64,000 nucleotides of DNA from Combretum micranthum (lineage: Eukaryota > Streptophyta > Magnoliopsida > Myrtales > Combretaceae), in contig JAMXBD010000392.1 in assembly GCA_024138025.1 (NCBI GenBank), positions 806,001 to 870,000 of the forward strand, in the 5' to 3' direction. The notes under the pieces were generated by a model that made no database searches, was not told the DNA's origin, and saw only the letters and a list, made by a program, of their open reading frames with translations. Of the stretch, positions 22,170-33,920 are shown piece after piece (position 1 is the stretch's first letter; every line of letters begins with the position of its first letter). Both the position numbers and the translations under genes were made by a program.

Positions 22170-22640
22170 ATAATTTTCGTAAATTATAAACAATATAAAA
22201 ATACGTATGGTAATAATTTTAAAAAAATTTACAATTAATATAATTCGCATTTATTAATATTAATTTTTAATTAAAATTTTTATTAATATTTTTCCAGAAT
22301 TTTAAAAAAATGCAACGCGTATTACAATAATATTACAAAAATTATATAATTAATATTACGAATTTATTAATATTAATATTTTACTTAAAATTTTATAATT
22401 AATATATTTTTCCAGAATTTATAAACAATAAATACAACACGTATTGCAATAATTTTTTAAAAAATGTATAATTAATATTACGAATTTATTTATATTTTAC
22501 TTAAAATTGTATATTTAATATATTTTTTAGAATTTATAAACAATAAATACAACACGTATTGCAATAATTTTTAAAAAAATTGTATAATTAATATTACGAA
22601 TTTATTAATATTAATATTTTACTTAAAATATTAGATGTAA
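22170..22640. repeat. AT-rich tandem array, about 118-bp unit, 4 copies
   Basis: The anchor CGTATTGCAATAAT recurs at about 22204, 22318, 22441 and 22556 (spacing 114, 123, 115). Units share TATAATTAATATTACGAATT and ATAAACAATAAATACAACAC. Purely repetitive. Confidence 0.75.
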
Positions 22641-22929
22641 GTTTGTTATTCTAAACATTTGAAATGATAAAAATATTATGATATTATAAATATCTTTATA
22701 TTGATATAAATGTGATAAAATGAAAATTAGAATATACCTAAAATTTGAAATAAAAAATACAAAAACTTTGTAAATTAAAATGAAGATATTATACCTTATA
22801 TTATATTTGATTTTAATGTTGTTGAACTTGTAATAAGAAATGGTAAAAACCTGCAAAAATAAATATAACTAAATAATTACAAATAAAAACTAAATATAAA
22901 ATTAAAAGAAGTTAAATAAAAATATAAAA

Positions 22930-23216
22930 TGATTTACCTTGTATGATGGAGGAAGATTTTGCAAAGAATTCGGCGATCGGTAGCAGCGCGTAAATGGGAA
23001 GAAAAATCGAACAAGCATGAAGAGAAATATGGGGGTATATATAGGGGGTGACTGGGCTGATGAGGCGAAATTTGCCTCACGTGTTGAAATTTGAGGGGAA
23101 ATTGGCCTCATGAGGTGGGTGAGGCCAATTTCGCCTCATATGACCAAATGAGGGGAATTTCGCCTCACTATGTAAAAATTCAATTTTCCCCGCACCCACT
23201 TTTCTTCTCCGCGTTG
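22930..23216 (-). promoter_or_regulatory. Internal second CACTA 5'-end-like block with TATA box
   Basis: Read on the minus strand it has the order of the true 5' end. First comes a diverged terminus (AGAAAAGTGGGT, as in the real end, but CACTAGT missing), then GAGGCGAAATT-type subterminal motifs (23058-23170). A TATA box CTATATATA (23036-23044) follows, then a leader that ends in a good splice donor, ACAAG|GTAAATC (22937-22938). It could mark a non-autonomous CACTA derivative (21769 to about 23216) or a rearranged end of the large element. Confidence 0.5.
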
Positions 23217-23219
23217 TCC

Positions 23220-24660
23220 CGCTTAAAATTTTAAGTGTTAAATTAAAATTTTTATAATGTTTTAAATATTAATTATAAAAAACTATTTATTTTTTAATCA
23301 ATTTATTTACTATTAGACAAGATTAAAAATTAATTTTATTTAATTGGTGATGTACTTTTATTTATTAAAAATTAATTATAAAAAATTATATATAGATTAA
23401 ATATTAATTATTAAAATTGTATATTTATTAATCAATTTATTTACTAGTAGATAAGATTAAAAATAAATCTTATTCAATTAGGTAATGTATTTTATTGATG
23501 AAAAATTATATAGATTAAATATTTATTATAAAATTACATATTTATTAATCAATTTATTTACTAGTAGATAAGATTTAAAATTAATCTTATTCAATTGGGT
23601 GATGTACTTATATTTATTAAAATGAATTATAAAAATATTTATATAGATTAAATATTTAATATATTAAAATTATATATTTATTAATCAATTTATTTACTAG
23701 TAGATAAGATTGAAAGTAAATCTTATTCAATTGAGTAATGTACTTATATTATTAAAAATTAAATACAAAAATATTTATATAGATTAAATATTTATTATAA
23801 AAAATATATATTTATTAATCAATTTATTTACTAGTAGATAAGAATTAAAGTCAATCTTATTCAATTGGGTAATGTACTTTTATTTATTAAAAGTTAATTA
23901 TAAATAATATTTATAGACATTAAATATTTATATAGATTAAATATTTAATATTAAAATTATATATTCATTAATCAATTTATTTACTAGTAGATAAGATTAA
24001 AAGTAAATCTTATTCAATTGAGTGAGTTATGTACTTTTATTTATTAAAAATTAAATACAAAAAATATTTATATCCGTTAAATATTTATTATCAAAATTAC
24101 ATATTTATTAATCAATTTATTTACTAGTAGATAAGATTAAAAATTAATCTTATTCAATTGGGTGATGTACTTTTATTTATTAAAAATTAATTACAAAAAA
24201 TATTTATATAGATTAAATATTTAATAATAAAAATATATATTTATTATTCCATTTATTTAATAGTAGATAAGAAAAGTAAATCTTATTCAATTGGGTAATA
24301 TACTTTTATTCATTAAAAATTAATTTAAAAAATATTTATATATATTAAATTTGTTATATATATATATATATATTAATCAATTTATTTAGTAGTACATAAG
24401 ATTGGAGAGTTATAATTATAAAGAAATATTTTCATAGATTTAATAATAATTATAAAATATTTATTTATTAATCAATTGATTTACTAGTAGATGAGATTAA
24501 AAATTAATCTTATTCATTGGGTAATATACTTTTATTTATCAAAAAGTTATTACAAAAAAATTTATATAGATTAAATATTAATTATGAAAATATTTATTTA
24601 ATAATCAATTGTTTTACTAGTAGATGAGACAGAAGAGTTATATTTAAATATCTCAATAAA
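23220..24660. repeat. AT-rich tandem array, about 130-bp unit, about 11 copies
   Basis: The anchor TTTACTAGTAGATAAGATTA recurs at about 23311, 23454, 23571, 23697, 23831, 23994, 24124, 24261, 24387, 24484 and 24617 (spacing 97-163). Units share TCTTATTCAATTGGGTAATG, TTTATTTATTAAAAATTAAT and ATATAGATTAAATAT. A (TA)n tract lies at about 24353-24372. No coding content. Confidence 0.85.
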
Positions 24661-25060
24661 AAATTAATAAAATGAAATATTTAGGTTTATGGAGGATTTA
24701 AAAGAAATGATGGTAACATGAAAATTTTTGTATTAATATATAGTTTCGTTCGACATTTTGTATTTTGAGAAGATATTTTAATAATATTAAACATATAAAA
24801 GAACATTTGGACTTTCTACGAAAATATAAAATTAAAATATATTAATTACAATACCGTAAATTATTTCATATGGAATGTGATAATTATATATTTATCGTAT
24901 TCGTTATGAAATTATACGTACGAATATAAATATTTATAATTAATATATGTGATTTATAATCTTATAGATTACTTGATATTTAATATGTAAATAAGATCTT
25001 GATAAAAGTAGATGATAATAAGATAGTTTGTTGAGGAAATTACTACGTTGGTGTTGTTAC

Positions 25061-26191
25061 TGAAATACCCAAATCTTCACCTAGTTTAGAAATTGAGTTT
25101 AGATAGATTAAATGAATAAAATGAATTATAGGATATAATTAGACAAGTTGGCTTAATTTAATTAGCTAATAATTAAGTTGGTTTTGAGATTTCAAATTCC
25201 TAAAATCTCTAAACATGTTCTGAAAATGTTTAGACGATTTCTAAACTCTTGATTCTTAGCCTAAACACTAATTCCTAAATCTTAGTAAAATTTGAGTTCA
25301 TTTGCTTGAATAAAAATATCAGTTCTTAAACCCGAACTCAAATTAAATATCTTTGTATCCAAATTAAATTCCTAAATTAAGTTCTTATTTTAAGATCTTA
25401 ATTTATAATCTATCTTATTTTAAGATCTTAAATTCCCAAATTAAATCCCACTTTCGCAACCTCTTCGTATTTTAGCCATAACTTTTTCATCTGATCTCCG
25501 ATTGAAGTGATTCAAGCTGCGTTGGAAAGATAAGAAAGAGATATACAACTTTCATGTTTTGAGTTCATTTCTTTCCAACTGATACATTTTCCAAGCAAAG
25601 TTAAAAACTTGTTTTTGTTTGTTTTATGTGTTTTTACTTAGGAAGTGGATCTTTTTGAGCTAAAATGAGATAGATAAGTGATTTTTGATGAGTTATGTTG
25701 ATTGGTTGATATAATTAAACATGAGTTCAGTAGATTTATAGATTTAACAAATAATTAGATTAAATGTAGAAGTTAGTTATAAAATGAACTTAGTTAACAA
25801 ACCTAGGTTCAACTTGATTAAATAGACTTGAATGAGTTAAAATGAATTAGATTGAGTTAGTTTAACAATCTTTGACTTAGTGTTTGAATTAAATGATTTA
25901 AGGTTAATTAATTTAGCTAAGTTTAAGTTAAGGTGAGTTCAAGCTAACATAGATCCTACATGTATAATGAATTAGTAATGAATCTAAGTTCAACTTGACT
26001 AAATGAACTTGAATTAGCTAAAAGGAATTAGATTACTTAAGTTAATCAACTTGAACTAATTTTAGATTAAATGACTAACTCTAAACAATTTGGCTAAGGT
26101 TAAGCTGAAATGGGTTAATAGCTAATAATTAGCTTAGATGAATGAATTAGGATGATCTTTGAATAAAATGAGCAATATATTGTTTGAAATG
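25061..26191 (+). repeat. Partial LTR of the same family (copy 4)
   Basis: It starts TGAAATACCC like copy 1 and follows copy 1 positions 16764 to about 18835 with indels. Shared strings include CAGTTCTTAAACCCGAACTC and GATTCTTAGCCTAAACACTA. It then stops inside ATTGTTTGAAATG, and the 3' part with the hairpin cluster is missing. No TSD was found, so it is truncated or deleted. Confidence 0.8.
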
Positions 26192-26484
26192 TTTATAGTT
26201 AACCATTCCTTCATTTTTCCAATCTGAAAACATTACATTGTAATTAGCTTATATATGTTCAATTATGGTGAATAGAAATATAACGCGGGTGGGTTGAATG
26301 CTTCTATAATTAAATTAGACGTGCATGGTACTCATTGTAAGAAATTACCGTACTAAGGGACAAAATATGATGGTAATCATAATTAGTAGCATGACGTACA
26401 AAGTGCGAAAGAAGTTACACAACAAAACATAAACATCATGTCTAGAATAATAAAAAACGATGAGGAAAAAAAACACGGTAGCAG

Positions 26485-28671
26485 CTACTGTTGCTGCTCC
26501 TGTCGCAGTTGAGTACGACCAGATCCTCTACGGATGTCCTCTATGATACTGTACATGGAGGAGTCGAAGCCGGTGTCGACTGAACAACTGTCGATTGAGT
26601 CGGAGTATGTGGAGGCTACTGAGTGGCAGAAGGATGCGAAGATGAAGGGGCTCCAGGAAAAGCGTATGATCCAAACGCGGACGGCTATGATGCAAACTGC
26701 GCAAAACCGAGACCCCCTGCCCATGGGATGAACCCCTGAGGATGTTGTCCTCTCTGTTGTACGGAGCTGCCTGGTGACTCATGTGCTGGATCATGTGGAG
26801 GATGCGTGAACATGGATGGATGGCTCGGTATCCCGTAAAACCCATGGTAAGTATATGGAGGAGGTGGCACTGGTGTGAATGGCATAAAGCCAGGCTGACT
26901 AGGATCAAGGCCATAAGTAGAAGTCCCCATCTGTGGTGCAGTGTGATGGTATGGAGGGTACTGCCTGGAGGAAGACGTAGTATGAGGACAGACATAGTTC
27001 ATCAGCAAATCAATCTTCTCTTACATCTTCTCAATTTCGGCCTCCTGGTAGTCCTATCATACTCGGAGTGGACCAAATTCTCCTCACGTGGCTGCTCGTA
27101 GTAATCAACCCTATGTTGATCTATCGGCATGCCGTAACCGAAGCCACGACGGTAGGCAGATCGATGGCCCAAAACCTCCTCCATAATGACCTTATCCTCC
27201 TTAGGTCGCTGACCTGACGTAGCAGCAATATCATTCTCTTGCTTTCTTTTTTCCACCATTCGTTCCTATTGAAACAACGTGAGCACAAAGTGAATATAAT
27301 CATACAAACAGATGGATATGATGTATTATAAAAAAGTGTGATAATCGAAAATACTAACATAATTCTGTATGGAGACCTCGACTCCCATCGATCTGTTAAC
27401 TATCCTTTCTGTCTCTTTAGGTGAGTGTGCCAGTAGTTTTGTATTGGCGTAAGATCCTGTAATACATGATTAACGAAAATCAGTAGAAGAACATAGCATA
27501 TAAACCCATATTCATTGTAATTGCAATACCTACATTTGTGAGTGCATGCTGGAGCATGGACTTCGTACCACCTGTATGAACTGACAGTTGCTTCTTCCTG
27601 TTCTCCACATTCACCGTGGATCACAACTACACGTTTCGAGAAGAAGTAAACAAGTGAACTATATCTTATGCATATGTAATTTACCACATGGAGAATCGTA
27701 CCTTATAATCTGGATCTGTCTCAAGGAAGTGGACGAATGCCCTCCATTCATCTAACCTATGCTCGAAACCCGGTGGTGACTTACTAGCAGCTGCATCGCC
27801 TCCACCTTTGGCTATGACGTAACGTTCAAGCTTGTATCGAAGCTGACTGTATGACTTGCTTGCTAGATAGTTCAGTGTCACCCACCATTTGTGAATTGTC
27901 CGCCAATTTTCGAGTAGTTCAAACTTGTTCTGCAAATTAAAAAAAAAAATTGTGTTAGAGGAAGGTAGATGGAGCAAAAAATTGGTTTTTTGTATATGTT
28001 TGCATTTAAAATTAACTTCCAACTACGCGGTAGATGATGCCATGTCGATATGCCTCAGGAAACGCTGACCATGCCTTTCTTCGACCTCCAGGCACAAACA
28101 GCTTCGTCGATGCTCTGTGATGGACTAAGAACTCCAACCTAACCATCTCCGGAGATGAGCATATGAGACCCATAAACCCATCAGGCATAGTGATAATCGG
28201 TCTACGGCCTGTCCTCCTATACTCCTCCTCCGCCGATAACCTCTATACATACCCCTGCGCCTATCTAACACAATGATGTTTGCCTCCTCATGTTGAGTGG
28301 CTACAGCAGCCTCCTCTTGCTCCACTGCTGCGGCCTGTGGGTCATCCGGGTTAACCCGAGCAGGCATATCATCCGGAAGGTCGTACAACACCTCTTCCCC
28401 GATCCCTAACTCATTTACCTGTCCCAGCTGTGGCTCAGCCGCCTGACCCGATTGGTCATCGGGGTGTCGGACCTGCTAATCAGTAAATAAGGCAGTAAAC
28501 GATCCTCCTGTATAATGAAATAAGAAAAAAAATGCATGAGTCTAAAATGGATATAATATTTCTATGACAGATAAAACATTTAGAAATGAAGGTTGATATC
28601 CCACCAGTGTACTACTCCGGATGTGCCTCGGAGTCGTCCATAAGCCGATCCATGAAATTGGAGCTACTCAT
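26485..28671 (-). pseudogene. CACTA-1 TNPA-like (Transposase_24-type) gene, degenerate
   Basis: This is the second gene of plant CACTA elements, whose product is thought to bind subterminal repeats. The start reads MSSSNFMDRLMDDSEAHPE then a stop. Blocks follow: an acidic or Pro/Glu-rich part (28505-28260), NWRTIHKWWVTLNYLASKSY and FEHRLDEWRAFVHFLETDPD (28022-27681, the Transposase_24 core). Next are VLGHRSAYRRGFGYG (about 27160) and a proline-rich tail (27008-26685, PFTPVPPPPYTYHGFYG). Poly-pyrimidine/AG junctions suggest several introns. Stops and frame changes show decay. Confidence 0.75.
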
Positions 28672-30575
28672 CCTGCAAGTTTTAAAAATAACACCGGTTA
28701 CTTAATCATTTTGTTGAGATCATTACGAAAACAAAGTGCATGTGACAAATAATAAATAAATAAACGTATTTGTACAATCTATTCGTCCAAATCGTCATCG
28801 CCTATGCCACTGCTGAAATAACCATGAAATTTCCAATTTATATTTTATATGTGTGTTATTGAATTTATACATGCTTTTGATATGTGATGAATATGATTTA
28901 TTTTTATGATGAGATATGTGTTTTATTATTGTGTTAAAATATTGAAATACTCAAGAATTTATTAAATATTTAGTTCATAAAATTTAAATTGCATTAACAT
29001 GTAAGAATTATATTTGGAATTTATTAAAATAAGTAAATAGATCCATGTACATAAGCCTCATTATAGCATAATTCTTTTTACCTTAAAGGGAGCTTAAACA
29101 CAAGATTAATTAACCAAAGACAAGTTCATTAATTAGCAAATGATGAGTCATTAAATCCCTTAACCTTTTATGCCTCAAAAGTCAAAACTTGAGATAATAT
29201 CAACTCAAATAGTGCAAAATTCGTGCACAATTTTCAGATCTCCTAAACATGCCTCCAAAAGCTTCAAAACACAATTTTCTTCTTCTCCAAAGCTCTCTCA
29301 TGGATCTATATAGATAAGCCTCTCATCTTCTACAATTTCCACCATCAAAAGTATGCTAGAGGATCACAAAACCAAGGCCTAAAGTTCTATTGGTAAGTAT
29401 GTTTTTCATGTCTTCAAAATATGCAAGTTCATTGTTTCTTAGCAATAGGTTTTAAGCTTAAACTTGTGTTTGATGATTTATATGCTTTGTTGGTTGTATG
29501 AGAAGTGTTTTGTTGTTATAAGAGTTAGTTGTATATGTAGTATAAGAGATTAGAAGTGTTGAGAAATGCAAATGGTTGATGACTAAATGTTGGGTGTAGT
29601 GATTTGGGGTTTGAAGTATGATTTGTGTATGATGATTTGTGGTGGAGAGTTTGATGTTTTGAGTTGGAGTTTATGTTGTTTGAATAATGTAATGAACATA
29701 TAACAAGCTTTGGAAAGTTTGGATTAAGTTTGGGAAATTTTTGAAAGTGAACAAGTTATAATAAAACAGGGGAAATCAAAAACATTTTCGTATAGGCTAA
29801 ATTTTGGTCGTACGCTGGCATCTGAGGCTTCTACGCCACTGGTTTATAAGTGGTATTGGAAGCGAACAGAGTTAAATTTGTTAAAGCCATTCGAACGCTG
29901 CCGGCTTTGGCTGGAAAAGTCAACCAGTGTTCATTTTTCAAATTGAACGCCGGCTACTGGGATTCTAAAGCCGCCGACGTAGAGTCAAAAGCTGCCAGCG
30001 TATATAGATAAGCTATCGGTATGTACCTCTCGGTAGATTTTTGGAAATTTAGATCTTGCATTCTATACCGGCTCAAAGCCGCCGGCGTAGAATGAAGGCA
30101 GTCGGTGTACCCTTGAACGCTGCCAGCGTTGGTAGTGTTGATTTTCAGAGTATTGAACACCGGTTCAAAGCCACTGGCTTTGAATGCCGACGTATCCCCT
30201 GCGCTTTTGAATTTTAAAAACTTTCTTCAAAATTTTCCGAAGTTTGATATATGATCAATAAAGTATTTGTTAAGTGTTCTATAATATAATAGGATGTTTA
30301 AATGCTTTATTATGACTTTGTATTAATTTATTTGAATTTCTTCGATTAATTGTATTTTTAACTAGTTAATTAGTGCTTCAGCTAAGTGTGAAATTTAATA
30401 TTGTTTTAAATAGTGATAGATTCTCACCTAGCTAACCCCGTTAATTCTCGAGCTATCTCAGGTACACAATGACTTGCTTATATGCTTGTTAGGATAGGCA
30501 TACTTAAATTTGAGATAAATTCTAAATGACTTAAGTATTGCTTGAATTGCTTGTGTTTTCACCGTTGAATCCGGT

Positions 30576-30660
30576 CCGAGGAGCGGTAACTTATCATGAT
30601 GCAATGATATGTTAGTGTAGGCGCTTAGGCCAATAGTCATGATGCAATGACTAGGCTCGG
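30576..30660 (+). promoter_or_regulatory. GATGCA-loop hairpin cluster, LTR copy 2
   Basis: Two hairpins with loop GATGCA: stem TATCAT/ATGATA (30592-30609) and stem TAGTCAT/ATGACTA (30634-30653). The outer pairings CCGAG/CTCGG and AGCG/CGCT of copy 1 are retained. Both stems differ from copy 1 at both sides of the pair. Confidence 0.6.
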
Positions 30661-30848
30661 CGGATAATCGATAGGAAATGTAGTAACCGAGCAACATTTA
30701 CTTATTCTTGAAAAGAAGTAGTATAATTTAATTCAATGTTTATGGGAGCATGTGAATTAATTTATATTATGGATTGAGTTAAGTGAAGTTGAGCAACGAC
30801 TATATAACCTATATGAGATTATTCTTTTCAGTGTAACGTTATCTAGGA

Positions 30849-30875
30849 GATATAGATATTCGGGCTATCTATATC
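30849..30875 (+). promoter_or_regulatory. Conserved stem-loop, LTR copy 2
   Basis: Stem GATATAGATA/TATCTATATC with loop TTCGGGC. Relative to copy 1 the stem changed on both strands and kept all 10 pairs. The CCTGAG/CTCAGG stem follows. Confidence 0.6.
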
Positions 30876-32154
30876 AACCCCCTGAGCGTCGTGAGCGTTA
30901 CTCAGGATCCCCAGAATCCCATGGCTTGTCCTGGAGTTTGAATACTCCAATGATGATTTGATCAATGAATATTAAAGTAAGATAAATGAAACATTAGTGT
31001 TGCATTGCATTAGTCTAAGTATGATTGTCACTACGCTTTTGAGTGTTGTTGCTGTATACTGGACCTTTGGCTCACTGTTGCTATTTTTCAGGTGATGATG
31101 ACTATTATGATGATATGGGCTATGGGTCGGATTGGGAAAAGTTTATGGATGAGTGGGGCGAGTAGGAATCGAGTGCAAAATGGCAAGGAAGAAAGTTTTT
31201 GAACAAGTTGTTTGGTTCAAATATGTATTTTGTATTTTGAATAGAGGCTTGTTAGTTAAGCCTTGTTTGTATATAAAGACTCAAAGTTTATTTTTCTTGT
31301 TTTGTAAAAACTTATGTAAGTTTTGTTGTGTCATGTGCTTGACACAAGATTGTAAATTATTTCCTTAAAAGTTCTATATGAATAGATTACTCAAGTGAGT
31401 AATCCTTTTGTAAAAAGTCTTTATATCAAGTTATAGTGGGTTAAACAAACAATTCACATAAATTGTTAGACTTAGGACAACCTTACATATAATATGAAAA
31501 TATTATATGTGGTTGGGGGACTTGACTTGCTAAATCTTAAGGATTGGTTGGTCGGGTCTTTACAACTGCATCCCCCACTCGGGTCGGGTAAGCGTGTAAG
31601 GTTTCCTAGATCAACAAATATGCGATCGATTGGAATTGCCCATGGCCTTTGCACTGTCTGTTGCATTGGCTCCTCTATTGGAGGTGGCTCAATCGATTCA
31701 ACATCTTCTATGCTCTCAGTTTGGAAGAGAGCACATGTGAACATATGACGGTGTATAACTTTCTGTACAATCATCCATTTGCCATATCGCTTGCTTAGGT
31801 CCTTAAGGTAAAATACTTGTTGTGCTTGGTCGGCAAGGATGTATGGGTCGTTATCGTACCATGACCTTGCGGTGTTGATGGAGATGAGGTCTCCATCGAT
31901 AATTTCCGGTTTATCCTTGTCCTTATCGAACCACCTGCATTTGAATAAAAATACTTTCTTCGACCCCACATAATTTAGTCGTATAACTTCTATGAGAACG
32001 CCATAAAATGTAAGTTGTTGTCCTCTATCTGCCCGATGACGTATACACTGCTATTCTATGATCTTAATCCAATCTCCTTGGCTTCTGTGTGTATCGGATA
32101 CCATTCGCGATACAAGCATTGAAGCTATATCGATGAATTTCAGGGCCCTACGCC

Positions 32155-33054
32155 TAGGGGTGGGCAAAAAAACCGACCGAACCAAACCAATCCGTAACCG
32201 AACCAATCCAAACCGAAAATATGGTTTTTCTTATGGTTTTGGTTTGAAAATTTTCAAATCCGAACCAATCCGTAAATTTATGGTTTGGTTTGGAAGGTAA
32301 ACCAAACCAATCCGTAAAACCGAACCAAACCGTTTTAAAAAATACAATAATATTTTACTATATGTTTATATGATTTCATTGTATATTTATTATTCGGTAA
32401 ATATTAATTAAATCAACTTGTTCTTTTTTATTTTTTTTTAAGCTCATGATATGTAATTTTTTTTTATGATGAACTATTATTTTTTTAATAGCTTTAACTT
32501 TGTAAAGTATAAAATTTATTTATTTAGTTATAAATTTTCATTATGTATTAATTGTTTAATATATTTGTCAGTTGGTCATTTTATCGAGTGATGCATTTTG
32601 TTGATAGATGATTTTTTATTTTAGCTAAATTATTGGTAGATAATGACATGATGGTTATATTAAAAATCATAAATTATGACTTACTATGTATTGGTTAGTG
32701 AATGTATTTTATTGGTGGATAATTGATTTTATAGAGAACTATAGATTAGAAGTATGATAAATTTATAAAGTATTTTATCGTGGTTTATAATATCAACTTT
32801 GTAAATTGATATAAATATTTAAGAATCTACACAAATGTAAAAAAACTAGAACAAGAAAAATTTTTAGTTAGAATTTTGATTTAAACCGTAATCCAAACCG
32901 AACCAAACTGTTATTTAATGATTTAAAAAATTATAATCCGAACCAAACCATTACTTAATGGTTTGTTTTGGGATGGAAAAAAAACCAAACCGTAAATTAT
33001 GGTTTGGTTTGGTTTTAAGAAAATCCGAACCAAACCGATCCGTGCCCACCCCTA
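32155..33054. mobile_element. hAT-type MITE, 900 bp
   Basis: Perfect 12-bp terminal inverted repeats TAGGGGTGGGCA/TGCCCACCCCTA. Flanking 8-bp repeats are CCTACGCC (32147-32154) and CCCACGCC (33055-33062), one mismatch. Eight-base duplications and the AGGGGTGGGCA end are typical of hAT elements. Subterminal regions repeat ACCGAACCAA and TTTGGTTTGG; the centre is AT-rich. No coding capacity. It sits within the CACTA-1 transposase gene, between the DUF4218 and DUF4216 parts. Confidence 0.87.
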
Positions 33055-33920
33055 CCCACGCCAATGCTTCAAGATCTTCTGGCATTTGATGTCCATGGAT
33101 AGACGTTTGCTCCATAATCTACATAGCATGTCAACGATTAAAGTTACATGTGAAGATATCGATGAATAATGGTATTGAAGGCTTCAAACAAGTTTTTAAA
33201 CAACTATTTTTAAACCATCGGCAAAATGTTTACATACTATTCCTCCCACATTACGTGCTCACGTGCAGTTAGTTCGTTCTTGAACTCCCTGTAAGATATT
33301 TCATTAGAAGTCGATCTTCAATTTGGTGAACATCTCTTGTTATCAGGTCATAAATGAATGAAAAGACATGAATTACCTATAAAACGGTTGCACCTCCTCG
33401 CAATTATTACACTGTTCAATGCATCCTGTTGAGTTCTACATCGAACCTATTATAGTGATGCACCTATTGAACGTATGGGCTGTGTGAATACTCGAAACGA
33501 TGACGATGGACATTCATCCAGTGGTTCGTCCCATTGTCAGTGGGGTCTATTTATTCTTGAGTCCATGTTATCAATATATAGTGAGCAATTGAATGCTCTC
33601 CCACACAACATATGACTCGGTAATTGAACCTTTCGGTCTTGCCCTATTCCGCAAATCTGCTTTTAGAACTCCCATGTACCTCTCAACAGGATACATCTAT
33701 CGGTACTAGACCGGACCACATATGCGTGCTTCCTTTGGAAGATGCACGGCTAAATGTATCATAATATCAAAAAAAGCAGGAGGAAATATCATCTCTAACT
33801 TGCATAGAGTTAGGATTATTGTTTTTTCCAAAGACTCCAATAGATTTACACGGAGTTCTTTAGCAGTCAATTCCTTGAAAAAACGAGATACATCACATAT
33901 AACACTGTAAATGCGATTAT

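Larger units (their letters stand above)
28814..31564 (+). mobile_element. Long solo LTR, copy 2 (2.75 kb)
   Basis: It begins TGAAATAACC, ends GGGTCTTTACA, and has a perfect ACTGC duplication (28809-28813, 31565-31569). It is inserted 10 codons before the stop of the CACTA-1 TNPD gene. A GC-rich block at about 29815-30200 carries repeated GCCGGCG/GCCGCCGACGTAG motifs, also in copy 3 but not copy 1. The 3' kilobase matches copies 1 and 3 and includes the hairpin cluster. Confidence 0.87.

Noticed and set aside
26534..27101. Plus-strand frames over 26.5-27.1 kb
   Set aside because: Shadows of the proline-rich tail of the CACTA-1 TNPA-like gene on the minus strand.
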